DNA of 64,000 nucleotides, taken from NCBI GenBank assembly GCA_002943765.1, contig PQWQ01000004.1, positions 2,170,001 to 2,234,000 on the forward strand, written 5' to 3'. Under the pieces are notes generated by a model, which saw only the letters and a list, made by a program, of their open reading frames with translations, was not told the DNA's origin and made no database searches. Both the position numbers and the translations under genes were made by a program. Of the stretch, positions 1-13,900 are shown piece by piece; within the stretch, counting starts at the first letter, position 1; every line of letters starts with the position of its first letter. The DNA is from Psoroptes ovis (Eukaryota; Arthropoda; Arachnida; Sarcoptiformes; Psoroptidae).

Positions 1-1653
1 TTTTAGATTTTCAGACTTTTAGACTTTTAGTTATTATTATTATTATTATTTATATGGACAGACAATCATTGACATATTTTTTTTCTGTGTTTGTTTTCGT
101 TCATTTTTTTTTATTTCTTTGTTTCAAAAGTAAATTCTACTTGCGAATTTTCGTCCATCTATTTTTGGTCTTTGTTCAAAGCAGATAATGATAAAAAATC
201 ACAATCAAAATCACAAACAAGCAAACATAAATAAATAAACAAAAGTTAACATCCAGTTATTTGCTGGTCATTCGTTCATTCTCAAGCATTCATCGCTACT
301 TCTGCTAATCATTCTTGAGATAGAAATAAATAGAAAAAAAGTAAAGAATATTATTCTTCTGAATCTGAATCAAAACAAAAATAGAAAAAATTCTCATTAA
401 AAATAATGAATTTCAATTTCTATCAACTGCTAAACAAGCACAAACTAAACGAAAATTGGCTACACTTGACACTTCACTATTCACCATTTTCACCCATTCA
501 CATTTGCCATTTATTTATTCATAACAGCAACAACAATAAACAGCATCAAAAACATCAGCAGCCACTAATTCTATGCACAATTGGCCAAGTTGTATTGAAA
601 TTGATGATGTTTTGTGTTGTTTCATTATCGCTATGAGCCGTTGTTTTACTTCACTTTTGAAGCAATTTCGAAGCAATCAAAGTGTCTAATCACAGTTGAA
701 GATGAAAAGAAGGGAACAGAACAAAAAGCAATTCACAAAAGTTTATCAACAACAGCAACAACAACGGAACCATTATTAAAATGTGTTGAATTTTAGAGTG
801 AAAATTTCAAAAAAAAATTGAAATTTCGAATTTTTACTCCAAAATACTGCATACCAAAAGCAATTTTAAAAATTTTGAAAATTTCGAAAATTTAATTTCA
901 TTTTCACCATTTAGTTAACCCTTTTTTTTGTTTGTTTGCTTGAAATTTGATATTTCAAAGTATTTTTGAAAATGTTTGAATGAAATTTGATTGGAAACTT
1001 TCAGAATTTGCTGTTGGAATTTGAACAATTTCTCTCTCTTCTGTCCATTTCACAAATATTGATTTGATCAACTTTTTTTTGATGGAAAAATTTCGCCTTG
1101 GACTTGATTGGTCCATTGATCGCTACGATCACAATGATTGCTATGAATGTTATTATCATTATTATCCAACACTGTTATCATGAATTTCAATTTCGAATAG
1201 AATTTTTCCAAGATTTTCTTTGTTCCAATTTCTACAGACAAAAATAATAATAATCTTTGGCTAGATTATACATTTGAAAGCTTGTCATTTTGGCTGCCAT
1301 TTCAGTTTTCATTATCAAATTATTGAAAATAATAATTCGAGTTATGTGTATCGATTTTATGTTTTTTTCGCTTTTTATCACAGATTCTTTTGTTTTTATA
1401 TTGTTTTTTTTTTTTTTTTTTTTTTGGTACAAATCTTAATACTGTAAGTGTGTGATGTGATAACGATTCGTACATCGATTTGTACACTTTAAGATCTATC
1501 CCCTTGTATGTTTGCGATGATTTTCTTTTGTTTTTCCATTCGTTTATTTTTTGTGAGTTTGTTTTGTATGATTATTTGTTTATTTGTCGTGTAAAACGAG
1601 TGAAAAAAGCACGAATGATAATTGGTTATAATGATTCTCGAAAGTATATATTG

Positions 1654-1720
1654 GAAAACATTCTTAGAAATGTTTTCGGGCACAAATCGGTTATGAAATG
1701 TGTGCGTACATTTCATAACC
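1654..1720. repeat. Two consecutive perfect inverted repeats (hairpins)
   Basis: Two perfect inverted repeats lie 11 nt apart. The first has 9-nt arms GAAAACATT / AATGTTTTC (1654-1662 and 1669-1677) with a 6-nt loop. The second has 13-nt arms starting GGTTATGAAATGT (1689-1701 and 1708-1720) with a 6-nt loop. Nearby, the word TTGTACACT occurs at about 1480 and again at about 1723, so the hairpins lie between diverged direct repeats. This is seen directly; whether it is a mobile-element end, a transcript hairpin or chance is unknown. Confidence 0.7.
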
Positions 1721-4700
1721 AATTGTACACTAAAGAAGATAATGATTCAATGATAATATGTGTTCAAATGAGTCATTGAAGGTCGTTTGTTTTCGATCCA
1801 AATCGATTCAGTTTGTTGATCGTAGAGAATTCTCAGATTCATCACTAAATACAACAAAACGTTTGAGCCAAATTGTCCGCAGTACATCAGTGCAAACTGA
1901 CCAGAAAAATAGAAATAATATCAAACTAATATTATTTTCAAAGGTCAAATATAATTCATTGAAAAAACGAAAACAAAACAAAATAATGGAAAAATAATAC
2001 AAAAAAAGAGAGAAATTAATAATAGAAAATATTCTTGTTGTTTATGCTGTTATTTGAAATGAATTCTCTTGATGGAACAACAACATCAACAACAATAACA
2101 GCAGCAAAAAATTCTGATGAATTATGTATTTCATGTGTGTTTGTGTATTTTGTGTAATTTAGACAATATTTTTTCATTTTCACTTTTCTCATTTCTCACT
2201 TCTTACACATGTATTTAATCGATGAAATGTCATGTGTGAAAATGATAAGTTGTTGTTGCTTAAACAACAACAACAACAACGACAGAATGAACATTAATAT
2301 TAAAACAATGAGAGATGGTCTTAAAGAAAAAAACATTTAAACATCATAAAATAGAAAAATAAATAAATAAATAAAAATAAATAAATAATAAATAAATAAA
2401 TAAATACTTTGTTTTCTTTGTTTCATTTCTTTCATTTGGACAATATCATCATCATCATTATTACAAATGATTGTTTGTAAATGATAATAATAAGGATACA
2501 ATTTTCAATTCTCAGTTTTTCTTGACAAATTCTAAAAACAAAAACTTTCATAGAAATAAATAAACACTGTTTCCCTCACTGCTGCACCAAGGTTGCGTTG
2601 TCATCATCATCAACAAATAATAAAAAAACAACATGAAATGAAATGAAACTAAAAATAAATAAATAAATAACACGAATCATCATGTGAAATCATGATTGTG
2701 AAAAGGTTATGAAATGATACATGTTCGTATTGGATCAGAATTTGGAGCTGAAAAATACAAATGTAATTGATTCAAGCAAATAGATGCGAATGAAAGTGAA
2801 ATCATTGTGAAACATTTGCAATGTTTTATCATCAATTTATTCATTCATTCATTTGTTCATTTGTCCATTTATTTATTTATTTATTTATATGTGCTGCAAG
2901 TTCAAATAAATGTACATTTGAACCAAATGTATTTGATGAATCAAGTGAAAAACAAGAAATTCATGTTTATTTGTGTAAATAAAAATTAAATTCATAGTAA
3001 CACAGAAATGAAACAAAAAACAGTAAATTCATCATTTTTATCATCCAATATTATCGTGTTGTTGTTGCTGTCGCTGCTTGTTTTCAACTAATACTGCGAA
3101 TATATGTCGATCATTTCTTAGAAACAAACATTGAATCTTTGATCTTTGAGAGCGAAAAATGAAACAAAAAATTACAGAATTAACGTCTTTAATAAATGAT
3201 AATGATATTTACACTTTTAAAAAATGAAAATTTTTCATTTTTTCTTCTTCTTCTTCTCATTCAATCCAATAGCCGTCGTTGTTTCAAATATTTTCCATGT
3301 TCTTATACATTAATCTAAAATAATTCAAAAAAAATAAACGAAAACAAACAAACGAGAAAAATTAGATTTTCTTCTTCTGGTCTTTCACTTTTGTGTTGTT
3401 GCTGCATCCTAAAAAATTTGTCTGAATCAAAATGTTTCAATCATTCATTCATTCATTTATTTCTTTTCATTCATTGTTTTCATTGTAACTGAAGAAGAAT
3501 GCATAGCAAAAATACTAATAATATTAATAATATGAAAAATTTCAGAAATAAATTGATTTAAAGATCGATAATTTTGTTTATTTTCTTCAATATCTTCGGA
3601 TGTACATATGGTACAAAATTTGTTTAATGGTATATGACGACGAAAAAAAAAAAAACGAAAAAAGCACCATTAAACCAGCCATTGGAAACAATGGAAGAAA
3701 TTGGATATTCTGGCTCTCTCTCTCTGGTCTCTGTGTTACCAGATTCTGAAAAGATGGCGAAAAAAAAATCTTGATGAAATTAAATTTCACCCATTTTTGA
3801 TTGAATTTGTTGAATTCTTCTTCATTTGTATATGTCTTCATGGAAGACAGAGCGTAAAATGTTGCTGTATCAAAGATGTTGTGTGTATCGAATAAAACAA
3901 CTGAAGCATTGAAAAGCACACAAAAATAAGATTTAAATTTAAATGAAATTTTTGGGTTTGATTTTCCTTATTGAGAGAAATGATTGGAAAATTCAAATAA
4001 TTTCTGTTCTTTGTTTTTCATCTTTCCACTCAGATTTTGTCTTATTCTGGTCCATTTGGAATTATGATCAAATTTTTTCGTCTAATATTCTTGGCTAGCC
4101 AGTCCAACATTCATTGATAAACAAAAACTGGTCAAAGTGGATTTATATTAAAATTTTGCTGAAGAAAAAAAGAATCGATAATTTTTGTGAATGGAAAAAT
4201 CATTTGTTTGGGAAATTTTCCGAAATTCAAATGTTCTGCAAATATTTTGCTAATATTCTACCAAATAATTGTTCAATTTGAAAACTTGAAAATGGAAAAA
4301 TTAGTCGAAAAAATTAGGCGAAAAAATATTGTTAATTCACAAGTGTATTATATCATTAAATGAGATAAAATATAAATAATGATTTAACAAGAAACGAGTC
4401 AAATGAAGTTTTATGCCGAATATTTCTTCGCTGTGTTTCATACAATTTATGTGTATTTTAAATTGTATATGAATCGATTCTAAAATGACAATGAGAAATG
4501 AAAATGTTTCAACAAAAAAAAAAAAAATTCAGAAATTTGTAAAATAAAAAACTTTTAAAAGCGAAAGTAAAAATTCAAATTTAAAAATTTCATTTACAAG
4601 TTTTTGTTTTTTTTTATGAGAATTTGGACAACTTTTTTTTCGACTCATTTTTGATGTTTCAATATGAGAAGTTGTGTATGTTAACCGAGTGAGAAAATGA

Positions 4701-7700
4701 AAACCTTGTAACCGGAACAATAAATGTACCGGCTAAATGGTGATGTTTCAGACAACAATATAATGATGGAAATGATGATTATACTTTTTACTTTGAATTT
4801 ACAACTTTTTGTATTCGTATTACATTGAAATAATGTAATAGAAATGTAATGGATAAATGTATGAAAAATTGTTTTGAAAAAATTCAAGTCGAAACAATCA
4901 TACAAATAGATTATATTTCAACAATTTAAATTTTGGATAATTTTAGAGTATAATTTGGTATCATTTCATTTTCACTTTTGCTATGTTTCAACATAACCAG
5001 AGCAAAAAACTTCGCAAACATCAAATAATTCAAAAAATTTCAAAGAAATTTCATTCAAAAGTCATGGCAAAAATCATTATTTCAAATTTCAACAACTTAG
5101 AAAACATACAAATCAACACGCAAAAATACATTAAAAACATTTAAACATTTTCCAGATAACATTCGTATATATTTTTGAAATGAAAAAAATAATACAATTT
5201 TCTTATAAATTTATTATTATTTGTTATTCTTAGTATTTTATGTATCATTATATTACATCATGTATTGTTCTTATTCTTCTCATTATTATTATTATTATTT
5301 ACATTTACAGTCGATTAATTTTTAAGTGGATAATTCTTTATTTATTATTTCGATTATTATTATTTATATTGTTTATATCAAACAATTATTGTATTAAATA
5401 ATATGTATTAAAAAATACAATGAAAGAATGGGATGAAACAATATAAATATAATCGGATGATTTTCAATGTTTGAAATGTTTGTATTCATTTAGATATTTT
5501 GTCGATGAAAATTTTTGAACAAAAAAAAAATATCGAATCGAAATTCATTCATGGAAATAAATTTCATTTCATTTGTAATTTTTCGATTTTATTTCATTTG
5601 ATTTTATTTTATTTAATATGTTTTACTTTGTCACAAATGTGTTTCCTCCATACATTGTAACCATTTTCTTAATTTTTTTTGTGTAATATGCAAGATCAAA
5701 GAAACGAAAGCGATGCTCTGCATTATGCCAATAAGATGTACCGTCGATAATGCATATTACGTTGTCCATAAAGTTTTGAGCATTTTCCAAAGATTTTTCC
5801 CAACGATTTTCGAGCTAATTTCAGCTGACCGAGAATTTTTGGACAGCCAAATATATTTTTTTCCAATGAAAAATGGAAGAAAAAAAATTCAAAGTATTTT
5901 TCTTAGTTAAATTTTTGAACAAAAAATAAGCAAAACTCACATTGTAAATATCACATTATATGTACATTATTCGGTAAATTGATGATAAAAAATGTCCAAA
6001 CATTTCAACGAAACTTTGAACGAAACAAAAACGAAATAATGAAGTAAAATGAAACAAACAAAAAAATAAATCAGTGAATGCATACAACAAAATGAAATTT
6101 TTTTTTTTCGTTTTGTTTTTAAACATTTCAATTTTTGATTCATTCTGCACAATACATACAATTCACGATTCATAGTAATTCAATACGTAATTCATTTCAA
6201 TTCATTTCGTCTTTACTTTTAGTTTTTTGACTTTTTTCAAAAATTTTTTTTTTCGAAAAAAAATATACAAAAAGTTAAATAAACGAGTTTATAAATTTTG
6301 ATTTTGGATTTTTTCGAGATTTGTTTTGTTTTGAATTTTTTCTTGAATTTCTAAGATTTTCAAGAATTTCAAGATTCTTTGAGTCCTTTGATTTCGTTGA
6401 ATTTCTTTGAACTTTTTGTATTTTCTGAATTTATTTCTGAAAATTTTGAAAGCTCAAATAGAATTGACAAAACAAATGCAAAACAAAGATAAAGATATCA
6501 ATTCTATCAAGATTTTTTGTTCCTTTATTCTTTTTAAACTCGATAATCATAATGAATGAGATTTTTTGCTTTTTTCTTTTTGTTTATTTTCTATTTTTTT
6601 CAAAATAAAATTGGACAAAAATTCAAGATATAACGAAAATACATGGAGTGAAATATTTTATTTTTGTTTGTCTGTGTCGAATAAGGAACGAATTATAACA
6701 AATTCAAATAAATATTTCAATTCACATTCACATTTATATCCATCTTCTAAATTTAAATTTATTTAATACGAGTTTCATTGAAATTTTTTCTTTACTTGTA
6801 TCAAAATCTATTTTATCCATTCACTAGTAGCCATTGTAATCAATGAATTTTTGTTGTGATATTCACCATATTTATTTCAAGTTATTCATCTCAATTTGTA
6901 TGCATTGTTTTATTGTATTATATGATCGGTGATACAAGATATTTACAAATTTTTGAAATTATTTCAATTATTTTACAAATCGTTTCCATTTTATTTATTT
7001 TAATTGCAAATTTTCGCTATTATTTCGCAATGTTTCTAGCGATTTTTCCGGATTATTCAGTTTGTTTCAATTTCATTTTGATTTTGATTTTATTTTTTCA
7101 ATTCCCATAAAAAATATTGCAACAAATTCTTAATGTAAATAATAACAAAGATAATAATGTTAATGATTTTTTTTTGTTTTTTCATTCGTCCATTTGCAAC
7201 CATAATTTATTCAGCCATAATAAATCATTAAGGGTTGATTTCATCAAAGAAAAATAAAAATAAAATAAAAAATTATTCAACCAAATGACAAACCAAAAAA
7301 CAGATAAATAAACAAATAAATAAATGAACAATTATGCCAGTTGAATTCAAATTAATTAATTTTGTATATTCGCATACCAGCGAAAAACAAATAAATAAAT
7401 AAATGAATAAATTTGTTTAAATGTGTGCTTCTTCTATTTCTTTTCTGGTACTATTTATCAGCCATTTATGTAAAAATATTTTCGATAACAGTCAAAGAAT
7501 TTATATGGAAAATGGAAATGGAAAGCATTTGACATGAGAAATAATTTATTAATGAGCCTCGAAATATACGCACTTTTGACCTTTATTTTTATGGTAAAAA
7601 TATATTATTTCAAATATTTCAATTTTATCATTGAAAATGAAAACCAACACCACCATTCATTCATTCATATATCATCAAAGGAAAATATAAAAATAAAACC

Positions 7701-10061
7701 AAGTGTGGTCATTTGTTTAATATGTTTGATAGCAACAACAACAGCAGCAGCAGTAGATAATTATTTTGATATGTTCAGTTTTTGTTTGAAAAATTTTTGA
7801 TTTCTCTCTGATTGTCAATTCAACTTTGTACACCCAAAAATAGCACCCAGAAACAAATAATTCAAGTCATTCTGAAAACATAAGAAATAAATGAATAAAT
7901 TTATTTTAATCAATTATCAAACAACAATACTAATCAGCAACTGGTTGCATTAAGTGATTGCAATAATGATAATACTGATGATAATAATAATAAAAACATG
8001 CTGAGAAAATAACTTAAATGAAAATATGACCATAAAAAATTGACCACCCAAAATATTTTCAAACAGAAATATTTGTTTCAAAGCACCAGCGAATAGCTTT
8101 TCCAATTCCAATAGCTTGAAATGGTAATTTCCATAACATTTAAATAAAAATCAAAATGTTCAAAATTCCAAAGCCAGGAAAAACAAATTATGAAAATTGA
8201 AATTAATTTTCATACGATAAAAAAGCGACATTTTTCATTGTAAAAAAAAGCAAATAAAAATGATTCCCAAATGCATACTTTGCTCGTTTTTCTATCTTCA
8301 GCTATTATTATTGCTACAATTCAAAGATTTTGCCAAACATTAAAGACTTTAAAATCATTTTAAATCTCTTTGCGAAATCATTTTTGATTTTTATTTTGAA
8401 ACAATTGTATAAATAGATGAATAAATATGAATATAATAAAATCGCAAATATTCTTATTCAATGTTAAAAATGAATATTTTTTTGTGCACAAAAAAATGAA
8501 TAAAATACACATTGACATTTGACAAACTGTGAATACTTTGTTTGTATTTTGTTTAAAATTCATCGATAATATTCAATAGATTTATTTTGATGTTTGCTTA
8601 GATAAATTTTTCTAAAATTTTTACCATGAATCGTAAGACATTTCATATGCAAATATCAGCGAAGAATCAGTGAAAATAATTGAATAGAATCGATTTGAAT
8701 TGAATCGAAGATGAATTGAATTGATTCAAAACTAAATCTTAAAATCAAATGAATAGATAAACACAACTGAATAAATATGAATAAATACAAATAAATGAAT
8801 ATAATAACAACTACAACAACAGCAACAACAAGTTTATGTCATAAATATGTCAACAATAAATATGTTTAATCGACCTTGTTTGGTTTGGTTGTTTGTTTGT
8901 TAACAAATAACCAAACAAAAAAAAAAAATAGTGAAACATATTTATTGATTTTTATTGATTCTTGAGAGTTTTTCTCGAAGAATCAACCGAAAAATATGGT
9001 GAAAAATTATGAAAAAGAAAAATCCGAAATAAATTTTCATCTATTTTACCCGATATCAATTTTTTACATGATAAATAATCGTAAGAAAAAAAGAAAATAA
9101 ATAAATTTTTCATAGAAAAAAAATATGATTGATCACCATTGATTGTGGCTTACATTTATTTGTATTCAATGTTCAGTACTGTCAATGTGTTCAGTGCTTG
9201 CAATGTGTATTTCTTAGTTCTTCAATATGTTTTATTTTTCAATATGTGTTTCAATATTTGAACAAAACATTGAATAACGTACATATAAATATATGTAATG
9301 TACGAATACCAAATATATATTCATACCATTGGTATGGTATATTATCATATACGCTTAAACATTTTGATATTTTTTTTTTGTTGAAAATTTTGATTTTTGA
9401 TTTTTTTCTGATTTTCACTTTTAACCTCTCATTTTTCAATCGTCGTTTCAACCATTTGTCAGTGTGGTGTTTGTTTCGTGTGTATTGGTGTTCTGTATGT
9501 GTTGAAATTTCTTGTTATCCCGATATTGTTCCGACAATTTTCCATCTTCCAGTTCTTCAAAATTCAACGACTCTCAAATTGTTATTATTATTTTTTATAA
9601 TTATCCATTCATCATTTTTCATATTGAATCCATGTACATTGATTTATATTTTGTAATATTTTTTCTTTTCGTTTAAACATATCCGTTTACACTTGACTTA
9701 TTGACTTGTTCGGATATTGAATAATGTCTGAACAAAAGGAAAGATGATGCAAAGAAGAACGGAAAAATTTTTAATTTTATGATTAAACAATGAATTTGAA
9801 TGATGAATTTGGTTATTTTGAATGATTTTCCATGCTTTTGTTTTCAATTTTCTTAAATAAATGAACCAAAGAGAATATAAATTAAATGTTTGACGAATGA
9901 AAATAAACTAAATTCTTCCTAATATTCATATTTTTATTCTCGTGATAAATATTCTTACATACATTAAACAAATTATTCCATTTGTTTATTAATGTTTCTT
10001 TTTTGTTGTTTCATTCAAAATATATTCATATTTTCACAGATAAATAACAATATTTTGACAG

Positions 10062-10250
10062 ATTGATGATGATGATGATCCATTTGATGAATCGAAACAA
10101 ACGACAACAACAGTAATAATAACTGAATATTCATCCTCAACGACAGCATTGAAGCAACTACAAAATCTACAAAAACAACTTAAAAAGCAACTAATCAAAA
10201 ATCGACCAATCAAATTATTGAATATTATTGATTGTCATGTAAAGAAATAA
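10062..10250 (+). CDS. Candidate 3'-terminal coding exon, gene unknown
   Basis: The frame is open for 62 codons and ends in TAA. It starts directly after a good splice acceptor (TATTTTGACAG), with an in-frame stop just upstream, so it can only be coding if spliced. The peptide begins IDDDDDPFDESKQTTTT and has a basic Gln/Lys/Leu segment (about residues 30-46) that could form a helix. AATAAA-type signals follow within about 20 nt of the stop, as expected for a last exon. I found no upstream exon with a matching phase. The Asp/Thr/Gln-rich composition resembles the confirmed proteins of this window. It could also be a chance frame. Confidence 0.3.
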   Translation: MDDDDDPFDESKQTTTTVIITEYSSSTTALKQLQNLQKQLKKQLIKNRPIKLLNIIDCHVKK

Positions 10251-10937
10251 ATAAAAATAAAATAAATAAACAAATACATACAAGGAATACATGAATTCAA
10301 ATATTTGTAAATTTGATAATTTGATTTCTCTTCATGTATATGTGAATGCGTACAAACGAATGAAAAATCATCTCTGGAGAATAAAAATTTAATTCATTTC
10401 AGATTTCTTTATTTTTCCTATTTGAAACATGAAAAAGTAAAAAACAAAAAAAAATTATCCATGTGAATTTGTATATCAATGATTTTATTGCTTGTTTATC
10501 AACAACATTGTTATTATTATCAATATTCAAATGCAGAATATCAAAGGATCTTCGAAGAAAAAAAATGTCGTCCTGTCTGCCATTATTATCATTGTTATTA
10601 TTATTGATATGATTTTTATATGAATTTTATAATTTCATAATGATTACTTTGAATGATTCGTATTGAAATTTTAAATGATGAAAAAAATATTTATCAATCG
10701 AAACTCAGATCAAGAATAATAAGAAAAATATGAAGAAATATGCAAATCATCATCATTGAAAATGACAAATTTTCAAACATTTTCATTACAATTTGATCGA
10801 TTGATTTGTTTATTTTTATTTCAAAAAACAAATATTAAACAAGAAATATTTGTAGAAAATACAAATTTTGTTTTTTGTTTATCGCTCTATACTTTGATAC
10901 AATCATAATTAATATAATTCAAAAAATACATTGAAAA

Positions 10938-13900
10938 ATGTTATTGTCAACATCATCATCACCGACGACATCTTCATCAACAATGTCGACAATATCAAGA
11001 CAAACAATAATTAAGCAGCCAATAAATGATAAATATCGGCGTATGAAATTAACTAAATTAGATGAAAATAGAATCAATAATTATTTATCTGTAATATTAT
11101 TTGTGCCATCAATTTTTTACTATAATACGAATAGTAATAATGATAAAATTTATCGATTATTTAAATGGCCATCATCATTATCATCATCATCATTATTATT
11201 ATTACCATTATCATCATTATCATTATCATCAATAATTTATATGGCCTTCGTTTATTTAATGATTGGTATTTTAACGCCAACATTTTGTATAAATATAAAT
11301 TCTACAACATTATCGTCTACAATACCAACAATAATAACATCAACGCCAACAACAACACCAATAATAACAACGACAGTAGCCTCAACATTGCCAACAACAA
11401 CATCGCCAACGATAGCAACTACAACATTAATAAAACCGACAAATACATATTTATCACTACCATCTTTATTAATATCATCATCATCATCATCAAAATCAGT
11501 GAAATCTACATCAAATACAATTTCATTGATGAAAATAAACAACAACAAATCAACTCACGATAATAAATCGACTGTAAAGAATTCGATTATCGCAACTAAT
11601 CATGAAAATGATTATTTTAATGATAGTTTATCATTAATGAACCAATCATCAACACAAACAACACCAGCATTATTATTGCTGATATCGAAAACATTCGACA
11701 ATCAAACATTATCCGTATCATCATCATCATCATCATCATCAAAATCATTTACAATCGATTCAAAACAAAAACAACAAGTGATAGATAATGAATTGAATAA
11801 TTTTGATATTGATCATTATTATGACAGTGATAGTGATTTTATTGATAATGATTATGATGATGATAATATCAATAATATTAGTATAAATAATAATTTCAAT
11901 CATCATGATATTATCAATGATAATAATAGTAATGAAAATTATCTACAATCAACATCATCATTGCCATCATTTGTTACATTTTCAACATTAATGGATCGAA
12001 ATAAAAGAAATAGTTTGTTCGGCAGAAAAAGAAGTAATATTATCAATGGAGGTTTTTTAGGCAAAAATCTATACAATAATAGTATTTGGCAACATTATCA
12101 TGAATCATGGCATGCTAATCCAAATTATTGGATTGCCGATAGATATCATGATAATACTGTTTGTTTATTAGCATCATTTTCTGGCCAAATCATAATACGT
12201 CCAGCAAATCAAACATTTCATGGTGGTACATTTATTGTATCACCTGAAGAATCATTAGGTAGACGTGCGAATTGTGAGAGAAATTCTCGTAATATATTCT
12301 GGAAATTCTCACAATATGATGAAAAAGAAATTGTCATGGAATCTGATAATGATGATAACAATGATGATATTGATATTAATTCTGAAATTGATAACATAAA
12401 TGATAATAGTAATGATGATGATATTGATAATGGTAATGTTGATATAATCGATGATGATTTTCTTGATGATGATATTATTGATGATAATAATGATGATAAT
12501 TTCATCAATATTGCCAGCAGTAGTGCATCTATTGAAGATTTTGATGATAATATTGATAAACAACAACAAGATAAGGAATATGAACAAAAACCACAAACAT
12601 TAACAATCGATAATTTATTCGAATCGAATTATATTAAAAATAAATTGATACAAAAAAATGATAATGATTTAAATGATAATTTTAAATTTAAATCATTAAC
12701 AAAAACAATAATTTCGCCATCATCATCATCATTATCATCGAGTCGCACAATAATTGAACGAAGTAATCGTTTATTGAGTGCCGGTTTTCATGTTGTTGGT
12801 TCTGTGATTGAATTTCATGTAGCTTATATTGAGTGCCTTCAAATTGTTGATAAACAAAATTCTTTAAATAATGATGATAATAACAATAATAATAATAACA
12901 ATAATCGATATCAAATGAGAGATAATGATATTTGTACAAATCTAAGTGTTTCATTCGATTTGGATACATTTGGTAATCCACAATCATACGAATGTAATCA
13001 TATTTGGAGTGAGTATATAATCATTAATTAAAATTTCATCATTACAAATAATTATTGTTTTTTAATTAAAGCTAAAACACTTCGTGATGTTCATTATAAT
13101 CAGAATAAACGCCGTTATGCTGGCGAAGTACAAATCTCATTAAAATGGGTCCGTATCGATAAAGATCCATTGGGTGTTCCACCATATTCATTTAGACGAG
13201 TGAGAAGAAAATGTGTTTGGGACACGATATTTGGTTGGCAATCATTGACGATAATTGGTTCATTATTATTGTTATTTATTATTGGATTTTTCGGCCTATG
13301 TGTTTGTTCAAATAGTTCCTGTCATGATGATGAAACAGGTGAATGGAATGCCAGTGCCAATTATAATTGGTGCTGTATGTTTTGTTGTTGTTTATCTTGT
13401 TGTCGTCGTAATAATCGTCGCCGTTCATCAAGATTTGGCCGTTCAGGTTCAATTATATCGCCAAGAGTTGTACAATATAATCATGCATCAAATCAAACAA
13501 GATTAGAATGTAATCATCATCGACATTATCATCATCGTGGACCACCGCCACCACCTCCACCGCCGCCGCCCTCATCATCTACATCATTATTAACAAATAC
13601 ATCATCACATCCAAATCATATTGGCTGTGGACATCATAAACAAGTGTTTAGCAATAGTTATAGTTATGAAGGTACTGGTAGCAATCCAACACAACAATCA
13701 TCATCATCAGCAATGTCCACGGCTATTGATGATTATTATTATTATAAAAATCATAATAATGATAATACCAACAATACTAATTATGATGAAGATGATAATC
13801 TTAGTGTAATAATCAAATCGACAAATGATTCCAATGATAAAAATAAATGGCAAATTTATTTAAAAAAGCTTCCATTCAATCATAATAATAATAATAATAG

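Larger units (their letters stand above)
1..10937. other. A/T-rich region without a convincing complete gene
   Basis: About 10.9 kb of A/T-rich sequence with microsatellite-like tracts (AAAT, CAA, ATT) and homopolymers, including a 22-nt T run at 1404-1425. Many short open frames exist, but none shows a recognisable domain. The longest (9129-9656, +) has no internal ATG. Some short patches look more codon-like than their surroundings (694-796, 1082-1183, 1823-1954, 5713-5910, all +), and they could be exons or relics of an unannotated gene. I could not link them by matching splice phases. The two better-supported items inside, a hairpin pair and a candidate terminal exon, are listed separately. 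Confidence 0.6.

Noticed and set aside
9129..9656. Longest unexplained + strand open frame (175 codons)
   Set aside because: It contains no ATG at all, is dominated by Phe/Leu/Ile/Cys as expected from T-rich DNA, and has no clear splice sites that would supply a start.
11165..11563. Overlapping frames inside the membrane-protein gene
   Set aside because: Shadow frames of trinucleotide-repeat coding sequence (Ile or Val runs), explained by the main frame.
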